Assembly (NCBI RefSeq): GCF_009730915.1
Contig: NC_052474.1
Coordinates: 345,501 to 409,500, forward strand
DNA: 64,000 nt
Origin: Dioscorea cayenensis subsp. rotundata
Taxonomy: Eukaryota > Streptophyta > Magnoliopsida > Dioscoreales > Dioscoreaceae
Direction of reading: 5' to 3'
Shown: positions 35,754-47,954 of the stretch, piece by piece
Layout: every line of letters starts with the position of its first letter
Position numbering within the stretch: position 1 is the first letter of the stretch
Notes under the pieces: model-generated
Seen by the model: the letters and a program-made list of their open reading frames with translations, nothing else
Databases searched by the model: none
What the model was told of the DNA's origin: nothing
Translations under genes and position numbers: made by a program

Positions 35754-36431
35754 ATGGCAATCGGCATCTCCACTGTCCCAGGTGAACTACAATGGCAGCG
35801 TCCACTTCCAATGAAGTTAACTTACCATATTTCCAAGATACACACAATTAAGTCCATACCAAGTGATGAGATCTCAGCAGTGTTTCAGAGGTCCTTCAAT
35901 CGGTGGTCACAAGTAATTCCGGTTGAGTTCATTGAAACGGAAGAGTATAAATTAGCTGATATAAACATTGGGTTCTACCACCCATGGGATGATTGGAAAT
36001 CAATAGCGTACACTGTTTATAACCCAAAAAAGGAGATACGCTTCAGAGCACGATTGAATTGGACTGTGAACATTAGAGGCGATGACTTAACTTCAAGATC
36101 ATTTGATTTAGAGGCAGTAGCAGTGCATGAGATTGGACATGTATTGGGTTTATACCATTCTTTAAATGAAGATTCAGTGATGTATAAAAACTCACTTGGA
36201 GTGATGGATCTTTCAGTTGAAGATGTGGAGAATGTGCAAGCATTGTACAAGAGCCAAAGATTCGCTTCTCCCAGTTTGTTGAGTTGGCTTAAAAATAATG
36301 GGGTCTATGTAGCTGTTGGTAAATGGTCATGTAAAAGTAATTATTTCAAACTTCTCCGTATTTTTTTGTTTCTTGGTTTATACTATTTTTCTTTTGGGTC
36401 TATCATGGCCCGGTTTCTTGAAAGAAATTGA
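35754..36431 (+). CDS. Matrixin-like metalloprotease lacking signal peptide and prodomain
   Basis: 225 codons in one exon. The catalytic domain begins almost at once (PMKLTYHISKI...VFQRSFNRWSQVIPVEF). It keeps the zinc site HEIGHVLGLYH (His at residue 125) and a Met-turn (SVMYKN). Compared with the complete paralogue at 57314 it lacks the signal peptide, the whole prodomain with the Cys switch, and the GDHGDG...GVLAHAF segment that supplies structural zinc and calcium ligands. A hydrophobic C-terminal segment (LRIFLFLGLYYFSFGS) remains. It may be a decaying duplicate or a short divergent enzyme. The open frame over its whole length argues against great age as a pseudogene. Confidence 0.75.
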   Translation: MAIGISTVPGELQWQRPLPMKLTYHISKIHTIKSIPSDEISAVFQRSFNRWSQVIPVEFIETEEYKLADINIGFYHPWDDWKSIAYTVYNPKKEIRFRARLNWTVNIRGDDLTSRSFDLEAVAVHEIGHVLGLYHSLNEDSVMYKNSLGVMDLSVEDVENVQALYKSQRFASPSLLSWLKNNGVYVAVGKWSCKSNYFKLLRIFLFLGLYYFSFGSIMARFLERN

Positions 36432-37520
36432 CTCTAAATTAAATTATGGTGAGGTCTGGGCGTATTGGTGTTTATTTTCACATATGTAGAATCAAACAAC
36501 TATTGTTTGTTGATCAATTATATTATTATTTGGTCTTTTTATTGATCCTTAATCAGTGCTTCTTCTTATTGTTGTTATATGAAGTTTAGATAATTTTTAC
36601 CCTTATCAATATTCCCAATTATCCACAGATATGAAATATTTGATATAAACATAAACATTTTCTTTCATGTTTTAGTTGAATAGACTAATAATGATGATTA
36701 ATTGTACCTAGTAAATTATTTAGGTGTGTTATTGGTCCATATATTGTAGCATGTAATATATTTTAGTCTTTATAAATTAGAACGGGGTATTATGACTGAT
36801 CGATATACTATTTTTACAATGTTCATTAATTTTGGTATGTATCGCTTATGTGACCTTTATTTTATGTTTTTATTAACTCGTATAAAGGCTCAAGGTCTTG
36901 GGATATCAAGGATAATCTTTTAAGCAAGCCAATCTTTTATAACTCTATATTTCATATTTTTAAATCTATTCAATGCTGACTTGAATATTTTTCAATGGTG
37001 CAATATTTAACACGTATCACGGCACCTCATAAATTTGAAAAGATGTTTTTAAATAACGAGCATGACACAACTACCTTGCTAAGTCAACATGGCATTTTTT
37101 AAAACTTTAAAATTAAAATTTTATTTATAAAATACAGAAGACTTCCATTTTCTAATCATCGACACAATAGCGCAAATTCTATGGGAGAGGCCAATGGTTC
37201 GACTGTCTTCAAAAAACATTGTTGAATATTTAGTGGGTGTGTAAATTGTAAATTGTAGTGCCTTGTATATGTTAACTTCTATTTTCAAAATTTATTTTAA
37301 AGCTAGTAAAATATATAAAATTTTAAAAAAGTTTATAAAATTTTTGAAGTTTATAAAAAAAATATTGAAGATGGTCACAAAATTTATAGAAACTTTTAGA
37401 AATTTCTAAACTTAAAAAAAAATCTATACATTTTAGTAATTTTAAATATTTTAAATTTTATAAATCTCAGAAATTTAGCATTTTAACATTTTTATAAAAA
37501 TTATAATTTTTTATTTTTTT
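36432..37520. other. AT-rich spacer, no gene seen
   Basis: AT-rich with homopolymers. I see no coding sequence or clear repeat. Confidence 0.6.
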
Positions 37521-37538
37521 AAATATCATATGATAGTT

Positions 37539-39458
37539 TTTACAAAAAAGATATCATATAATGTTGTCTTTTTTATGAATAAATATGGATAAACCATGGT
37601 TTTATTGAAATAGAAAACTAAACATAACACATTGAAAAAGGAAATTGAAAAAGAAAAAAGAAAACGGAACATGACAAATACTGAAAAGAAAGATAACAGA
37701 ACAAAGCAACGAGGACATACTAAGATCTCACCAGGGGTGAGGAAAACAAAAAACAGTGAAAACTCTAAACAAGGAAATGAAAAGAGGAAAGAAAGTTGGG
37801 AAGGCGAAGTCAAAGTCATCAGCTTGGAGACACAAGGCTGCATGAGCTTGAAGACTGAGGGGATGGATTACTCCCAGTATAGGTTGACCTCTAGGTCGCT
37901 GTCGTGATCTGCTAACCTAGCGCTCAGGAAGTTGAGGGATCGCTTTATCTTCTAAAAAGCTTCAAGGTTGGTTTGCTTAGATGAATCTAGAGCTGCAGAA
38001 AACCAAGAGAGAAACATATTAGCAGTTTTCAAAATAATAGATTGAATGGGTAAGCAATTAAGTTGAAAATTTTGATTATTTCTCTCCATCAAGGTATTCA
38101 AGATAATTGCTCTAGAGATGAGATCCCAGATAATTCTGATATTAGAATTTAAAGAAGGTATGCATGAAGTCCAAATATTGGAAAGAGAAGGAGGGTGAAA
38201 GTGAGCTTCAAAAATTTGTTGAAAGAAAGACCAAATTCTTTCTGTGTATTCGTAGTCAAGGAAAAGGTGATCTACCGGTTCAGAATTTTTGTGACAAAGA
38301 ATACAAGTGTATATGGCAATTATATTACAATCTTTATTGAAAAGGTTAGATAAAGTGAGAATTTTGTCTTCCTAGGCTAACCAGCAGAAAAGAGTGATTT
38401 TGCTTGGGCATCTGATTTTCCAAAATTTGGAGTAAAGATGACTTTGAACCCCTCCATCTATTAAGAACTTGTAGAAAGATTTAACTGAGAAGGTTCCCTT
38501 TTTTTCTAGAAGCCAAGAATATGTATCCTCTTAGTTGTTAGAACAGTATGGATTGAGTTCAGGATCATGGAGATATCGTTTAATGAAGCTGTGAGAAAAA
38601 GATTCTCTGGGGAATCTAATTGAGTGAATTGTCTTAAACTTATCCAAGGACATGTACAATTAGTGAATAGGGCAGGCCAAAAAACTTTAAGGGTTCGCCC
38701 TTCAAACCACCGATCATACCACAATGTTGTACTTGCTCCATTTCTTACATGTTTGGTAATACATGCTCTAAATGAAAGAAGAATGGGGTTGATCCCTGAC
38801 CAGAAGAATGATTTGTTTCAAAGCGGAGTCTGAAATAAGGGAATGACTTAGGTGAAGTTAGATAGATGTAGTTAGTACTGTAGTTCACCATTAATATTAT
38901 GACACGTGTCCCAAAAATATATAAAAATATAATAACTTTCCTATAATGCCCTCACCTTTTTTTTAAAATTACTCATCTCATGCCACGTGTCAAACATCTA
39001 ATGGTGAACTACACTAACTACACCTATCTAACTTCACCTAAGTTATTCCCCTGAAAATAATATCCCAGGCAATTTTTTGTTGGAATAGTTGGCATTGATG
39101 ATTTTTGCCCAGCAGTTATTTGGGTTGGAAATGATCTTCCACCACCATTTCCCAATTAGCGTTTTGTTAAATTCTTGTAGATTTAGAATTTTCCAACCTC
39201 CCATGTTGCGAGCATTGCAGATTCTCTTCCAAGCAACCAGTCTGATTCCTTTAGAACTGAGATATGGTCATTTCCAAAGAAAATCTCTTTTGATTTTGTT
39301 GATTTCTTTTATTACGAAGTTTGAAACCGACATCTAGTAAACTGGAATTGAGGATAATTCTGAGTTGAGAAGAGTTAATCGGCCCCCTAAGGATAAATAA
39401 ATTGCTTTGCAAGGAGAAAGTCTAGATCGGACCGTTGATTTATCTATTTTTATTAAAT
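37539..39458 (-). mobile_element. LINE D: 5'-truncated LINE with 18-bp target duplication
   Basis: An 18-bp direct repeat AAATATCATATGATAGTT (37521-37538 and 39459-39476) brackets the insertion. Minus-strand translation gives broken C-terminal ORF2 (YLSLGGRLTLLNS, FWKIRCPSKITLFCWLA, LCHKNSEPVDHLFLD), then the 3' UTR with hairpin CTCACC-GGTGAG (37727-37741) and the terminal hairpin ATGGATAAACCAT (37585-37597). Both stem sides of that terminal hairpin have changed together relative to GTGG/CCAC. About 46 bp of extra sequence lies between the hairpin and the left duplication. A MITE (38839-39050) later inserted inside. Confidence 0.88.
38839..39050. mobile_element. Mutator-like MITE nested in LINE D (212 bp)
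   Basis: The terminal inverted repeat is about 45 bp, beginning GGGAATGACTTAGGTGAAG and ending CTTCACCTAAGTTATTCCCC. It is flanked by CTGAAATAA (38830-38838) and CTGAAAATAA (39051-39060), a 9-10 bp duplication with one slipped A. The LINE coding sequence resumes directly after it. A 9-bp duplication with GGG ends fits a Mutator-type MITE. Non-coding. Confidence 0.8.
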
Positions 39459-39476
39459 AAATATCATATGATAGTT

Positions 39477-40185
39477 CGTATTGCGAGTTATCTCACCATA
39501 TATGTGTATATATATATATATATATATAAACATAAAATGGTATGATGGGGCATGTATCACACTATCACATGTTGTGTATATCGCGTCAACATTAAACATT
39601 TTAAAAAATATAAAATATATTGTCATATAGAGACATGAGGCCCAGGGTGACAAAAGCAATACAAAATCAAAATGGACTCCGTAAAAAAAGTAGAAAGGCG
39701 ATAATGTCATTTTCTAACATGACTATATCAGAGTTAAGATGCACCATATGTCATAGCGACCAATAATGCATTTCAGTCAATTTTTTAATATTAATTTGTA
39801 CATGACTCATTTGATGGATGCTGAATTTTATTATTTTATTTTTGTTTGTATGTTAATTATATGATGTATGTTAAGTGTCTATTTTGGTCATACATTGTAA
39901 CATATATAAAATCACAAAAAATACATAATTCAGTTTTTAATGGTTATCATTTATGTCATCTCAGTGTTTTTTCCCCTGCACATCTAGTTAGTCAAAAATA
40001 CCATCAAAGTTTTTGTTGAAAACGTTATAAAAGCATGAATGTCTTTTATATTACCGTCTTAACTTTCATTAATTTAAATTCATATTAACATTTTAAAATT
40101 TTTATTACCACTAATTTTTTTTATTATCCAACAAAAAATTCAAACCCTCATCATTTCTTCACACATCATAAGAGATTTATTTTTT
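39477..40185. other. AT-rich spacer between LINE D and LINE B
   Basis: Contains a (TA)n run at about 39509-39528. No coding sequence recognised. Confidence 0.6.
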
Positions 40186-40189
40186 GAAC

Positions 40190-41592
40190 CAAGTGGCGTC
40201 CAAAGTCCTTGTAGGCGTCCTCTTAAATCAAACCGATAACATTTGTCACCTCCAATACGCTGACGATATCCTTATCTTTTCCGCTGGTAGACAAGAAGAC
40301 CTTCAAATCATCAAACTGATTCTTTATCTTTATGAGGGATCTTCTGGTTTAGCAATCAACTTCTCGAAAAGCTGTTCGTTCTCTTCTAATTACGGCTTTC
40401 AACCCCACCTTACTTCTGCTAGAATACTTAACTGTTCCAGAAATTGTCTCCCGATCACCTACCTTGGGGTCCCTCTCTCTGGTCGAAGACCCAGACGAAT
40501 GGATTGGGCAAAGCTCATTGGCATGGTTCGCACTCGACTATCTTCTTGGAAAGCAAATTACTTATCCCTGGGAGGTCGCCTAACTCTTATCAACTCTGTC
40601 CTAACTACCGTCCCAGTTTATTGGATGTCGGTTTTCAAACTTCCTATCTGGGTGACCCTGAAAATTGATAAAATTCGGCGCGACTTTCTTTGAAAAGGGC
40701 CCGAACTGAGTTCTAAAGGTGTTAGACTCATCGCCTGGAACAGAATCACTAGACCTCGCAACATGGGAGGCTGGGGAATCCTTAACCCCCAACATTTTAA
40801 CAATGCTCTTCTTGGTAAATGGTGGTGGAAACTATCCCGTAATCCAAATTATGGTTGGGCTAAAATCATCCAAGCTAACTACTCTGTTAGAGACCCACAT
40901 GGAGCTTTGTTTCATTCCCCACCTAAAAATAAATCCTTCTTTTGGGCGGGAGTGACTACCATTCTGCTATCCTTTAGATCCTGTATCACGAAAGCCATAA
41001 ATAACGGGGCTAACACTTTTCTCTGGCTCAAACGATGGCATAATTGGATTTTACTTAAAGATCTTTGGCCTACTCTATTCTCTAATTGTGCTGATCCTTG
41101 GATTACCATCAGACATTTCCATCAGTGCCTAATTAATCCAGAATCTTTATTTCCCTCTGTCCCTGCTGAATCTCTTTTTGCTCTCCTTGATATTATTCCT
41201 GAGTGCTCCCATAATCAAGAAGACACCCTCATTTGGGCACTTGAAAAAAGTGGCAATTTCTCAGTCAAATCTTTTTATAAATTTCTCATTGATGGTGAGC
41301 TCCGCTGCCCACTTTACTCAAATTTTTGGAAAATTCACTGCCCCAGTAAAGTCACACTTTTCTGTTGGCTAGCTGGAGAGGACAAAATTCTCACTCTCAC
41401 AAATCTTTTCAAAAAAGGTTTCAACTTTCAAAATTCCACTAATACTTGTGTCCTCTGCCATAATGCCTCTGAAAATATTTAGCATCTTTTTCTCGACTGT
41501 GATTTTACTAAACGAATTTGGACATTCTTTCTTCATGCCTTAGATTCAAATTCTCTCCCACTTTCAATACATTTGTTGTGGTCCAAATGGCT
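40190..41592 (+). mobile_element. LINE B, 5' part (5'-truncated, split by LINE C)
   Basis: The copy begins inside the reverse transcriptase (ASKVLVGV...). It carries HLQYADDILIF (Tyr codon 40256-40258), the thumb region (YLSLGGRLTLINSVL) and the zinc-binding-like tail (CVLCHNASE). A Trp codon has become TGA at about 40694 and a TAG ends the frame at 41480-41482. It breaks off at AAATGGCT (41585-41592), where LINE C inserted, and resumes at 48164. It is very similar to LINE C, so they belong to one subfamily. Confidence 0.9.
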
Positions 41593-41684
41593 TAGATTCA
41601 AGTCATGGAATCTGAATTGCTGAAGGGAAAGTAGACACTTATGAAGATCAACGGCGGTGAGGATCATCAATTTCCTGCGCGGAT

Positions 41685-44463
41685 ATGAGATTCCTTGGAA
41701 GCTCTCGCGATGGCTCTGGTGGTGCTTACGATGGTCATGGTAGCTCTCGGTACTTTCGCGGAGGAGCTCGTGGGGGTTACCGAGGTGGATCTAGAAGGGG
41801 TGCTCGTTCTTTCGTTGCAAACTCTGGATCCTCTAGGCCGGATCTTACCACTAACCCACAGTATTCTTCCGCCTGTCTGGATTTCAAAGTTTCCCCAGTG
41901 AGGGAAGACGTATCTTATGCTGCTGCTGTGGCACATTCGCCTCCGTCTTTGGAGGCCAATCCTTCTTCTCTCATTGTCCCTGCTGCAGGTCAACCTTCTT
42001 CGAAGCGTCGCCGCTCGCCGGATTCCGGCGAAGTTTGTAAAAAATGCCTTAGACCTGGCTATAAATCTGAGGATTGTAGACATCTACTCACTTGTAGGCG
42101 CTGCTACGGAGCTGGTCATCTTGCTATCAGGTGCCCGTTTCGCTCTTCTCCACATTATCCTGACACCAAGAAAGCTAGAATCAGATCCAAAAACTTTCCT
42201 CCGGCCAACTCCTCGGAACTCAAGCCCCTTCTTCATGTTCCAGTCGGATCTTCTTCTTCTTCTTATCGCGTTTCGTTGCCCATCACTGAAGCCATCCTTA
42301 AATCCAAGGATGATCTCAAAAAAATGAGCATTATTCGTGTAATATCTGGCAATGCAAGTGTGAAGTCTCTCCATGACTGTCTTCCACAATGCCTGGGCAG
42401 CGCCCTTTGTGAACATATCACTCCTTTTGCAGACGATTTTGTCCTTACAATGGCATCAGCTAGAGATGCCACCGCGGTTGTTAAGAGAAGTCCTTTGTCT
42501 CTGAACACATCTCTTGGCCATTGCAAAATTAGCTTCTCTCTCTGGACGGCCGAGTTTGGTTCGCACGCGGTTGCTGCCGGAAGCTACAACTGGATCAGAC
42601 TAACTAACCTCCCACTCCATTGTTGGAATTGGGACTCAATTGTTGATGTGCTTCGGCCAATTGGAGACTTAATATATGTTCAAAAGAAAGAGCACATTTC
42701 CCTCGAACATTTGAGAACTCTGATTAGACTTAGTAAATCGATCAGCTTCCCGTTAGAAGTCACAGTGGATGTTGGTGTTCGAAGCTTCAGAGTGAAACTA
42801 GAAGACGATGGGACTCATGTGCTTCGATCGAAGGTTGTTCAGGGCCCGGTGACCCATAAATCCTCTCAAACAGTGCCGGATAATCCCAGCTCTCTACCTT
42901 CGGCTCCATTACCCCGCAGCTCTCTTCGTTCATCCAAAGCTGACAAAGGTAAAGGGACTCTTTTACAATCTCCCGTCGATGATAATCCCGGCGAGACCGT
43001 TGAGCATAGCTCCGGTCTTGGCCATCCGACGAGGATTGATTGTTGTAATTCTTTGGGAGCTAAACCACAACCTTCCGGTGATCGGAAGCTGACCGGATAC
43101 ATTGGTTCTTCATCGGTTTTTCGTGAGAAACCCGATGACGGAGATGCACTGTTGCCATGCAGTGGCAAAGGGTTGATTGGTCGTTCTTTGGCCGTGGGTT
43201 TGCCTCGAGATAGGGATTCTGAAATACAATTTGGAACCATGCATATGTCCCTCTTGCATGGTGAGAACATCTCCCTGGATTCCCGTGCTACCTCACATGA
43301 TCCCACGATCAAATCCCGAGAAGAGAATCCCACTCACTCACTTCCTCGGGATCAGATTTCTGATCAGATCTCTCCCATTATTTTTGATCAGGTGCCTTGT
43401 GATAAGCTTTCTTCTCACACAACGGAGAGCTTGCCTCGAGATTCTCATATCATTGATAACTCATTCACTGATGATTTAATGCCTCAAGATATGCAATCCA
43501 CTGATGATTTAATGCTTCTAGATAGGCAATCAACTGATGATTTTTTGCCTCAAGATAAGCAATCTTCAGATTTAACACATCCTCCTCTTAAAAATCCATT
43601 GCCTCGTGATAGGCTTCCTACTCCAACCATTTTTGGAGCCCATTAAATCGCCTAATTTCGATCCCGAAACACTTCCTCCTCTTCAAAAAAATGATTATGT
43701 GATCCCTATCCTACCAGACACATCCACACAGGGGAATCTCCCCATTCACTTGGAACTTCTTCCCCCGTCTATCCCAATTCCAGTTGGGTATAAATGGATT
43801 TTTATTCATGGTGGCTGGACCTTGATTCCAAGTATCAACTCGGACAAATTCTACACTCAAGACCCCTCACCCCAAGACGTCTCTTTAGAGGATCCCTCTG
43901 ATGAAGAACTTCTTGATTGGGGCGATGATGAGGACATTCTTGAGAATGAAATTGCTGATGATGACATCCTTCTAGAAGATGAATATCTCAGTCACACTGA
44001 TCAAATTGTTCAACCACCCGACACAGAAGATGAGCTGATGCCTGATGCTTTATCCTTCTCCACTGCAGCTGATATTGCTTCAGAAGAAACTGGTACAATG
44101 GGAAATACTCCAGACTTACAGCCAATTGTACCGAAGCAAATTAGAAGAAGCGACAGGCCCAAGAAACCTTCTGGGCGTTGGAACGAAGAAGCAGGTTTTG
44201 TCCCACATCCGCCTAGATCTTCAAAGAAGAAAATACCTGATGATCCACGAGAAGGTACGCCTAACCTCATTAACTCAGTTTTCTCTTCTTGGACTGATGC
44301 TCAACTTATTAATTATAGCAACTCTTGTGGCATTAAATTCCTTGGATCTCCTAATCATAAATCCAAATGCCTAGAAAAAATTCGCTCGGTTGAAAAGGAA
44401 AGAACCTCTAATCGCCCTGGATCTCCTCCGAGATCAACTGCTAGTTCTACTTGTTTCTTATGA
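41685..44463 (+). CDS. LINE C ORF1 protein (RNA-binding, zinc knuckles), one frame break
   Basis: About 925 codons in two overlapping frames (41685-43646 and 43606-44463). A one-base change near the T-run at about 43630 would account for the break. The N-terminus is Gly/Arg-rich (RGG-like). Next come two zinc knuckles: CKKCLRPGYKSEDC, whose zinc-binding His is Tyr, then an intact CRRCYGAGHLAIRC. A middle region resembles the single-strand-binding part of plant LINE ORF1. An acidic low-complexity stretch with LPRD repeats follows, and the C-terminal module (GYKWIFIHGGWTLIP, SDRPKKPSGRWNEEAG, SWTDAQLINYSNSCG) is shared with LINE 1. The stop overlaps the ORF2 start as ATGA. Confidence 0.85.
43467..43565 (+). 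repeat. 33-bp x 3 tandem repeat inside LINE C ORF1
   Basis: Three in-frame 33-bp units (43467-43499, 43500-43532, 43533-43565) encode 11-residue repeats of the form TDDLMPQDMQS. They sit in the acidic linker and are not at a domain boundary. Confidence 0.85.
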
Positions 44464-47400
44464 AAATTCTAAGCTGGAACGTTAGAGGTCTTGGCAGACC
44501 CTCAAAACGCCACCTAGTTAAAGATGTCATTTTATCTTCACAAGTAGACATAGCTTGTCTTCAGGAATCCAAACTTCTTGATCTCCATTGTTCCACCTGG
44601 AGATCGATTGGTGGTAAGCGCCTAGATACCTTTGATTTCTTACCGACACTTGGTACTGCTGGAGGTATTATTGTTGCCTGGGACAGCTCCCAAGTTTTCG
44701 GAACCCTATTTCATAAAGGGTCATTCTCCATCACTATTAAATTTTCCAACAGAGTTAACAACTCTATCTGGGCTTGTACCAATGTTTATGGCCCAAACTC
44801 TCATTCCACTAGATCTGATTTCTGGAATGAACTCCGTTATTTAAGAAATCTCATCGCTATTCCTTGGGTGATCTGTGGAGACTTCAATACTGTGTTCACT
44901 CTTGATGATAAAAATAATGGTATTATCAACCCTAGGGACATCTCCATCTCTCAAAACATACTTTGCGAACTTAATCTCATTGACCCTCCCATTATCGGGA
45001 GAAAATTTACCTGGACCAATGGTCAAGCTGATCCCATTTGGATTCGTTTAGACCGATTCTTGTACTCTCATAATTGGCCTTCCTTATTCCCTAGATCTTC
45101 TCAACTTGCTCTCCCCAGAATTGGATCCGATCATTCTCCTATTTGTCTCAATTTCGGAGATCATCTTTTGCGATCCCGACTTTTTAGAGTTGAGAAATTC
45201 TGGTACACCAACCCTCAATTAGAATCCCTTATTCAGGAGTGGTGGATGGAAATTAACCCTCACTGGGTCATGGAGCTTACATCCTATCCAAAAAAACTAT
45301 CTCATTTAAAAAGCCAATCTTCGCCTTTTGGTCAAAGAATACATTTGATGCTTCAAATCTCCTTAAGAAAAAAATTTACTAGCTGAATTAAACTCCCTTG
45401 ACACCATTGGCGAAAAGTAGAATTCTCTCGGTGGATGAATCCAATCGCCTATCCCAAATTCGATCGGAGCTCTACTCTATTCTAAATCAGGAGGAAATTT
45501 ACTGGAAGCAGAGATCCAGAATCACTTGGCTTAAAGAGGGGGATCTAAACACAAAATTCTTTCACCAATTTGCTAATGGCAGAAAAAACAAAAATCATAT
45601 TCCTCGCATTCGCCATAACAGCCACTGGACTGAAGGTAATGTGCAAATTGGTAGAATCTTCAATGATTATTATCATACTCTCTTTGGTTCTCCTCTACCT
45701 AATAGGTTTCTACTTGATTGGCAACACTTATTTGATTATAAAGAGAGAATTGATCTTTCTCATCTTGAATCCCTTTTCTCCTTAGATGAGATAAAACATG
45801 CTGTCTTTGACTTAAATCCTGATAAAGCTCCTGGTCCGGATGGATTTCCTTTATTTTTTTCCAAAAACACTAGACCACCCTTCAGGACACTTTAGTTAAA
45901 CTTTTTGACGATTTCTATGTCGGATCCCTCAACTACGAGCATCTAAATTGGATTCACATCGCTCTCATTGCAAAAACCAATGCACCAGGGGAGGTCTCTG
46001 ACTATCGTCCTATTAGTCTAATTAACTCCACTTGTAAAATCATTTCTAAGATTCTCGCCTCTCGCTTAAGCTCAGTGATTAGCAACCTGGTGGATGATTT
46101 CCAATCTGGCTTTATTAAGGGCAGATGTATTGCGGATAATATTATTGGAGCTCAAGAAGTAATTTTCAATCTGCAAAAACGGAAATCACTTGGCTATGTT
46201 TTCAAAGTTGACTTTGCTAAAGCCTTTGACTCTCTTGATTGGAATTTCCTTCTTGATGTCCTTGCTGCTAGAGGTTTTGGACCTAGATGGCTATCTTGGA
46301 TTCACACTATTCTCGTGCTCAGAAAGACCCAATTCATCATCAATGGTACTACCCGTGGGTATATCCGATGTAGAAGAGGATTGCGACAAGGTGATCCTCT
46401 TTCACCCTCTTCTATTTGCTTTGGTCGCGATGTCTTGAGCGCTATGTTCTTTTCATGCTCTTAGATCCAAAGTACTCGTGGGAGTTCCTTTGAACCAATT
46501 TGATAGCATCTGCCACCTTCAATATGCTGATGACCTGTTAATTTTTCTCTGCCGGGGGTCAAGATGATCTCCGAATCATCAAGCTTTATTCTTTATGTTT
46601 TTTTGAAGGTTCCTCCGCCTCGTCAATTAATTTCTCAAAGAGCTCGTTTGTATTCGACAAATTATGGTTTCCAACCACATTCCTCAACCGCCGTAATCCT
46701 TAATCGCTCAAGAAATTGTTTACCCATCACCCTATTTAGGGGTCCCCCTTTCGGAAAAAAAGGCCAAGACGCCTAGACTCGGGATAAACTCATTGAGCGG
46801 TGCGCTCTAGACTCACCCCTTGGAAAGCAAATTACTTATCCCTAGGTGGTCGTTTAACTCTTATTAATTCAGTGCTCTCAACTGTTCCAGTCTACTGGAT
46901 GTCAGTATTGAAACTACCCGCCTGGGTGATCAAAGATATTGATCAAATCCGTAGAGATTTCTTATGGAAAGGACTTGATTTGGGTTCCAAAGGTATTAGG
47001 TTGGTTGCTTGGAATAGGATCACTAGACCCAAAGACATGGGTGGCTGGGGAATTCTCAATCTTCGTGATTTTAATATAGCCTTGCTTGGGAAATGGTGGT
47101 GGAAACTATCTTGCAACCCAAATTGTGGCTGGGCCAAAATCATATACATCAACTACCTAAACAGAAGCCCAACTGGAGTTTTGTCTTATACTCCACCCAG
47201 AAACAAATCTTTCTTCTGGGCGGGTGTTATTCCCGCTCTTTTACCCTTTCGGTCTTGCATAAAATTAAACCAGGACGATTCTCCTAACCGTGTTTTTGGA
47301 AAAAAATGGGAAGTTCACTGTCAAATCCTTTTACAAATTCCTTATTGACGGTGGATTACGTGAGTCCACTCTACTCGCATTTCGGAAAACTCGTAGTCCC

Positions 47401-47954
47401 TAGCAAAATAACTCTTTTCTGCTGGCTTGCTGGAGAGGATAAAATTCTCACTCTTACAAATCTTTTTCAAAAGAAGGTGCAACTTTCAAAAACACCTCCG
47501 ATACTTGTGTTTTTATACCACAATGCCTCAGAGGACCTTGATCATCTTTTTTTCTTAATTGCACCTTCTCAAACCGAATCTGGGCATTTTTTCTTCAACT
47601 CTTTGACCCAATCTTCCCTCCACAATCTATCTCCTCGCTCTGGACTACCTGGTTACCATCCATTAATCTTCAACTCCGATGCATCTGGGATTTCATTTCC
47701 CGAGCGATCTTATGGAATATCTGGATTGAACGGAATACCCATATTTTTTTCAACTTAATGCTTTTCACCGTTCTACACTATTATTTTTTTAAATCCGCTA
47801 ACATGCTCGCTCTCTTGGTTTTCTTTAGCTTCCGACGTGAACCAGCAATCTCTCTCCGAGGCATCCCTACGAATCAAGCGCTCTCTCAATTTCCTTAGTG
47901 CCAGAGTCTCCACTCATTCTGGCGATCAAGATCCAGATGTAGCACAAGAGTAGT
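44460..47954 (+). pseudogene. LINE C ORF2 (endonuclease plus reverse transcriptase), disrupted
   Basis: Starts MKILSWNVRGLGRPSKR at 44460. The endonuclease (LQESK, GDFNTV, TWTNGQ, SDHSPI) is intact to 45386. A frame change follows near 45390. The reverse transcriptase is spread over several frames: DKAPGPDGFP near 45830, VDFAKAFDS near 46210, LRQGDPLSP near 46385 and QYADDLLIF with catalytic Tyr codon at 46523. A segment between the thumb and the FxVKSFYKF motif is missing near 47280-47310 compared with LINE B. The tail RIKRSLNFL ends at a stop near 47954. The catalytic residues survive but translation would fail at several points. Confidence 0.9.

Noticed and set aside
41667-42083. Minus-strand frame over LINE C ORF1 start
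   Set aside because: Shadow frame of the Gly/Arg-rich ORF1 N-terminus.
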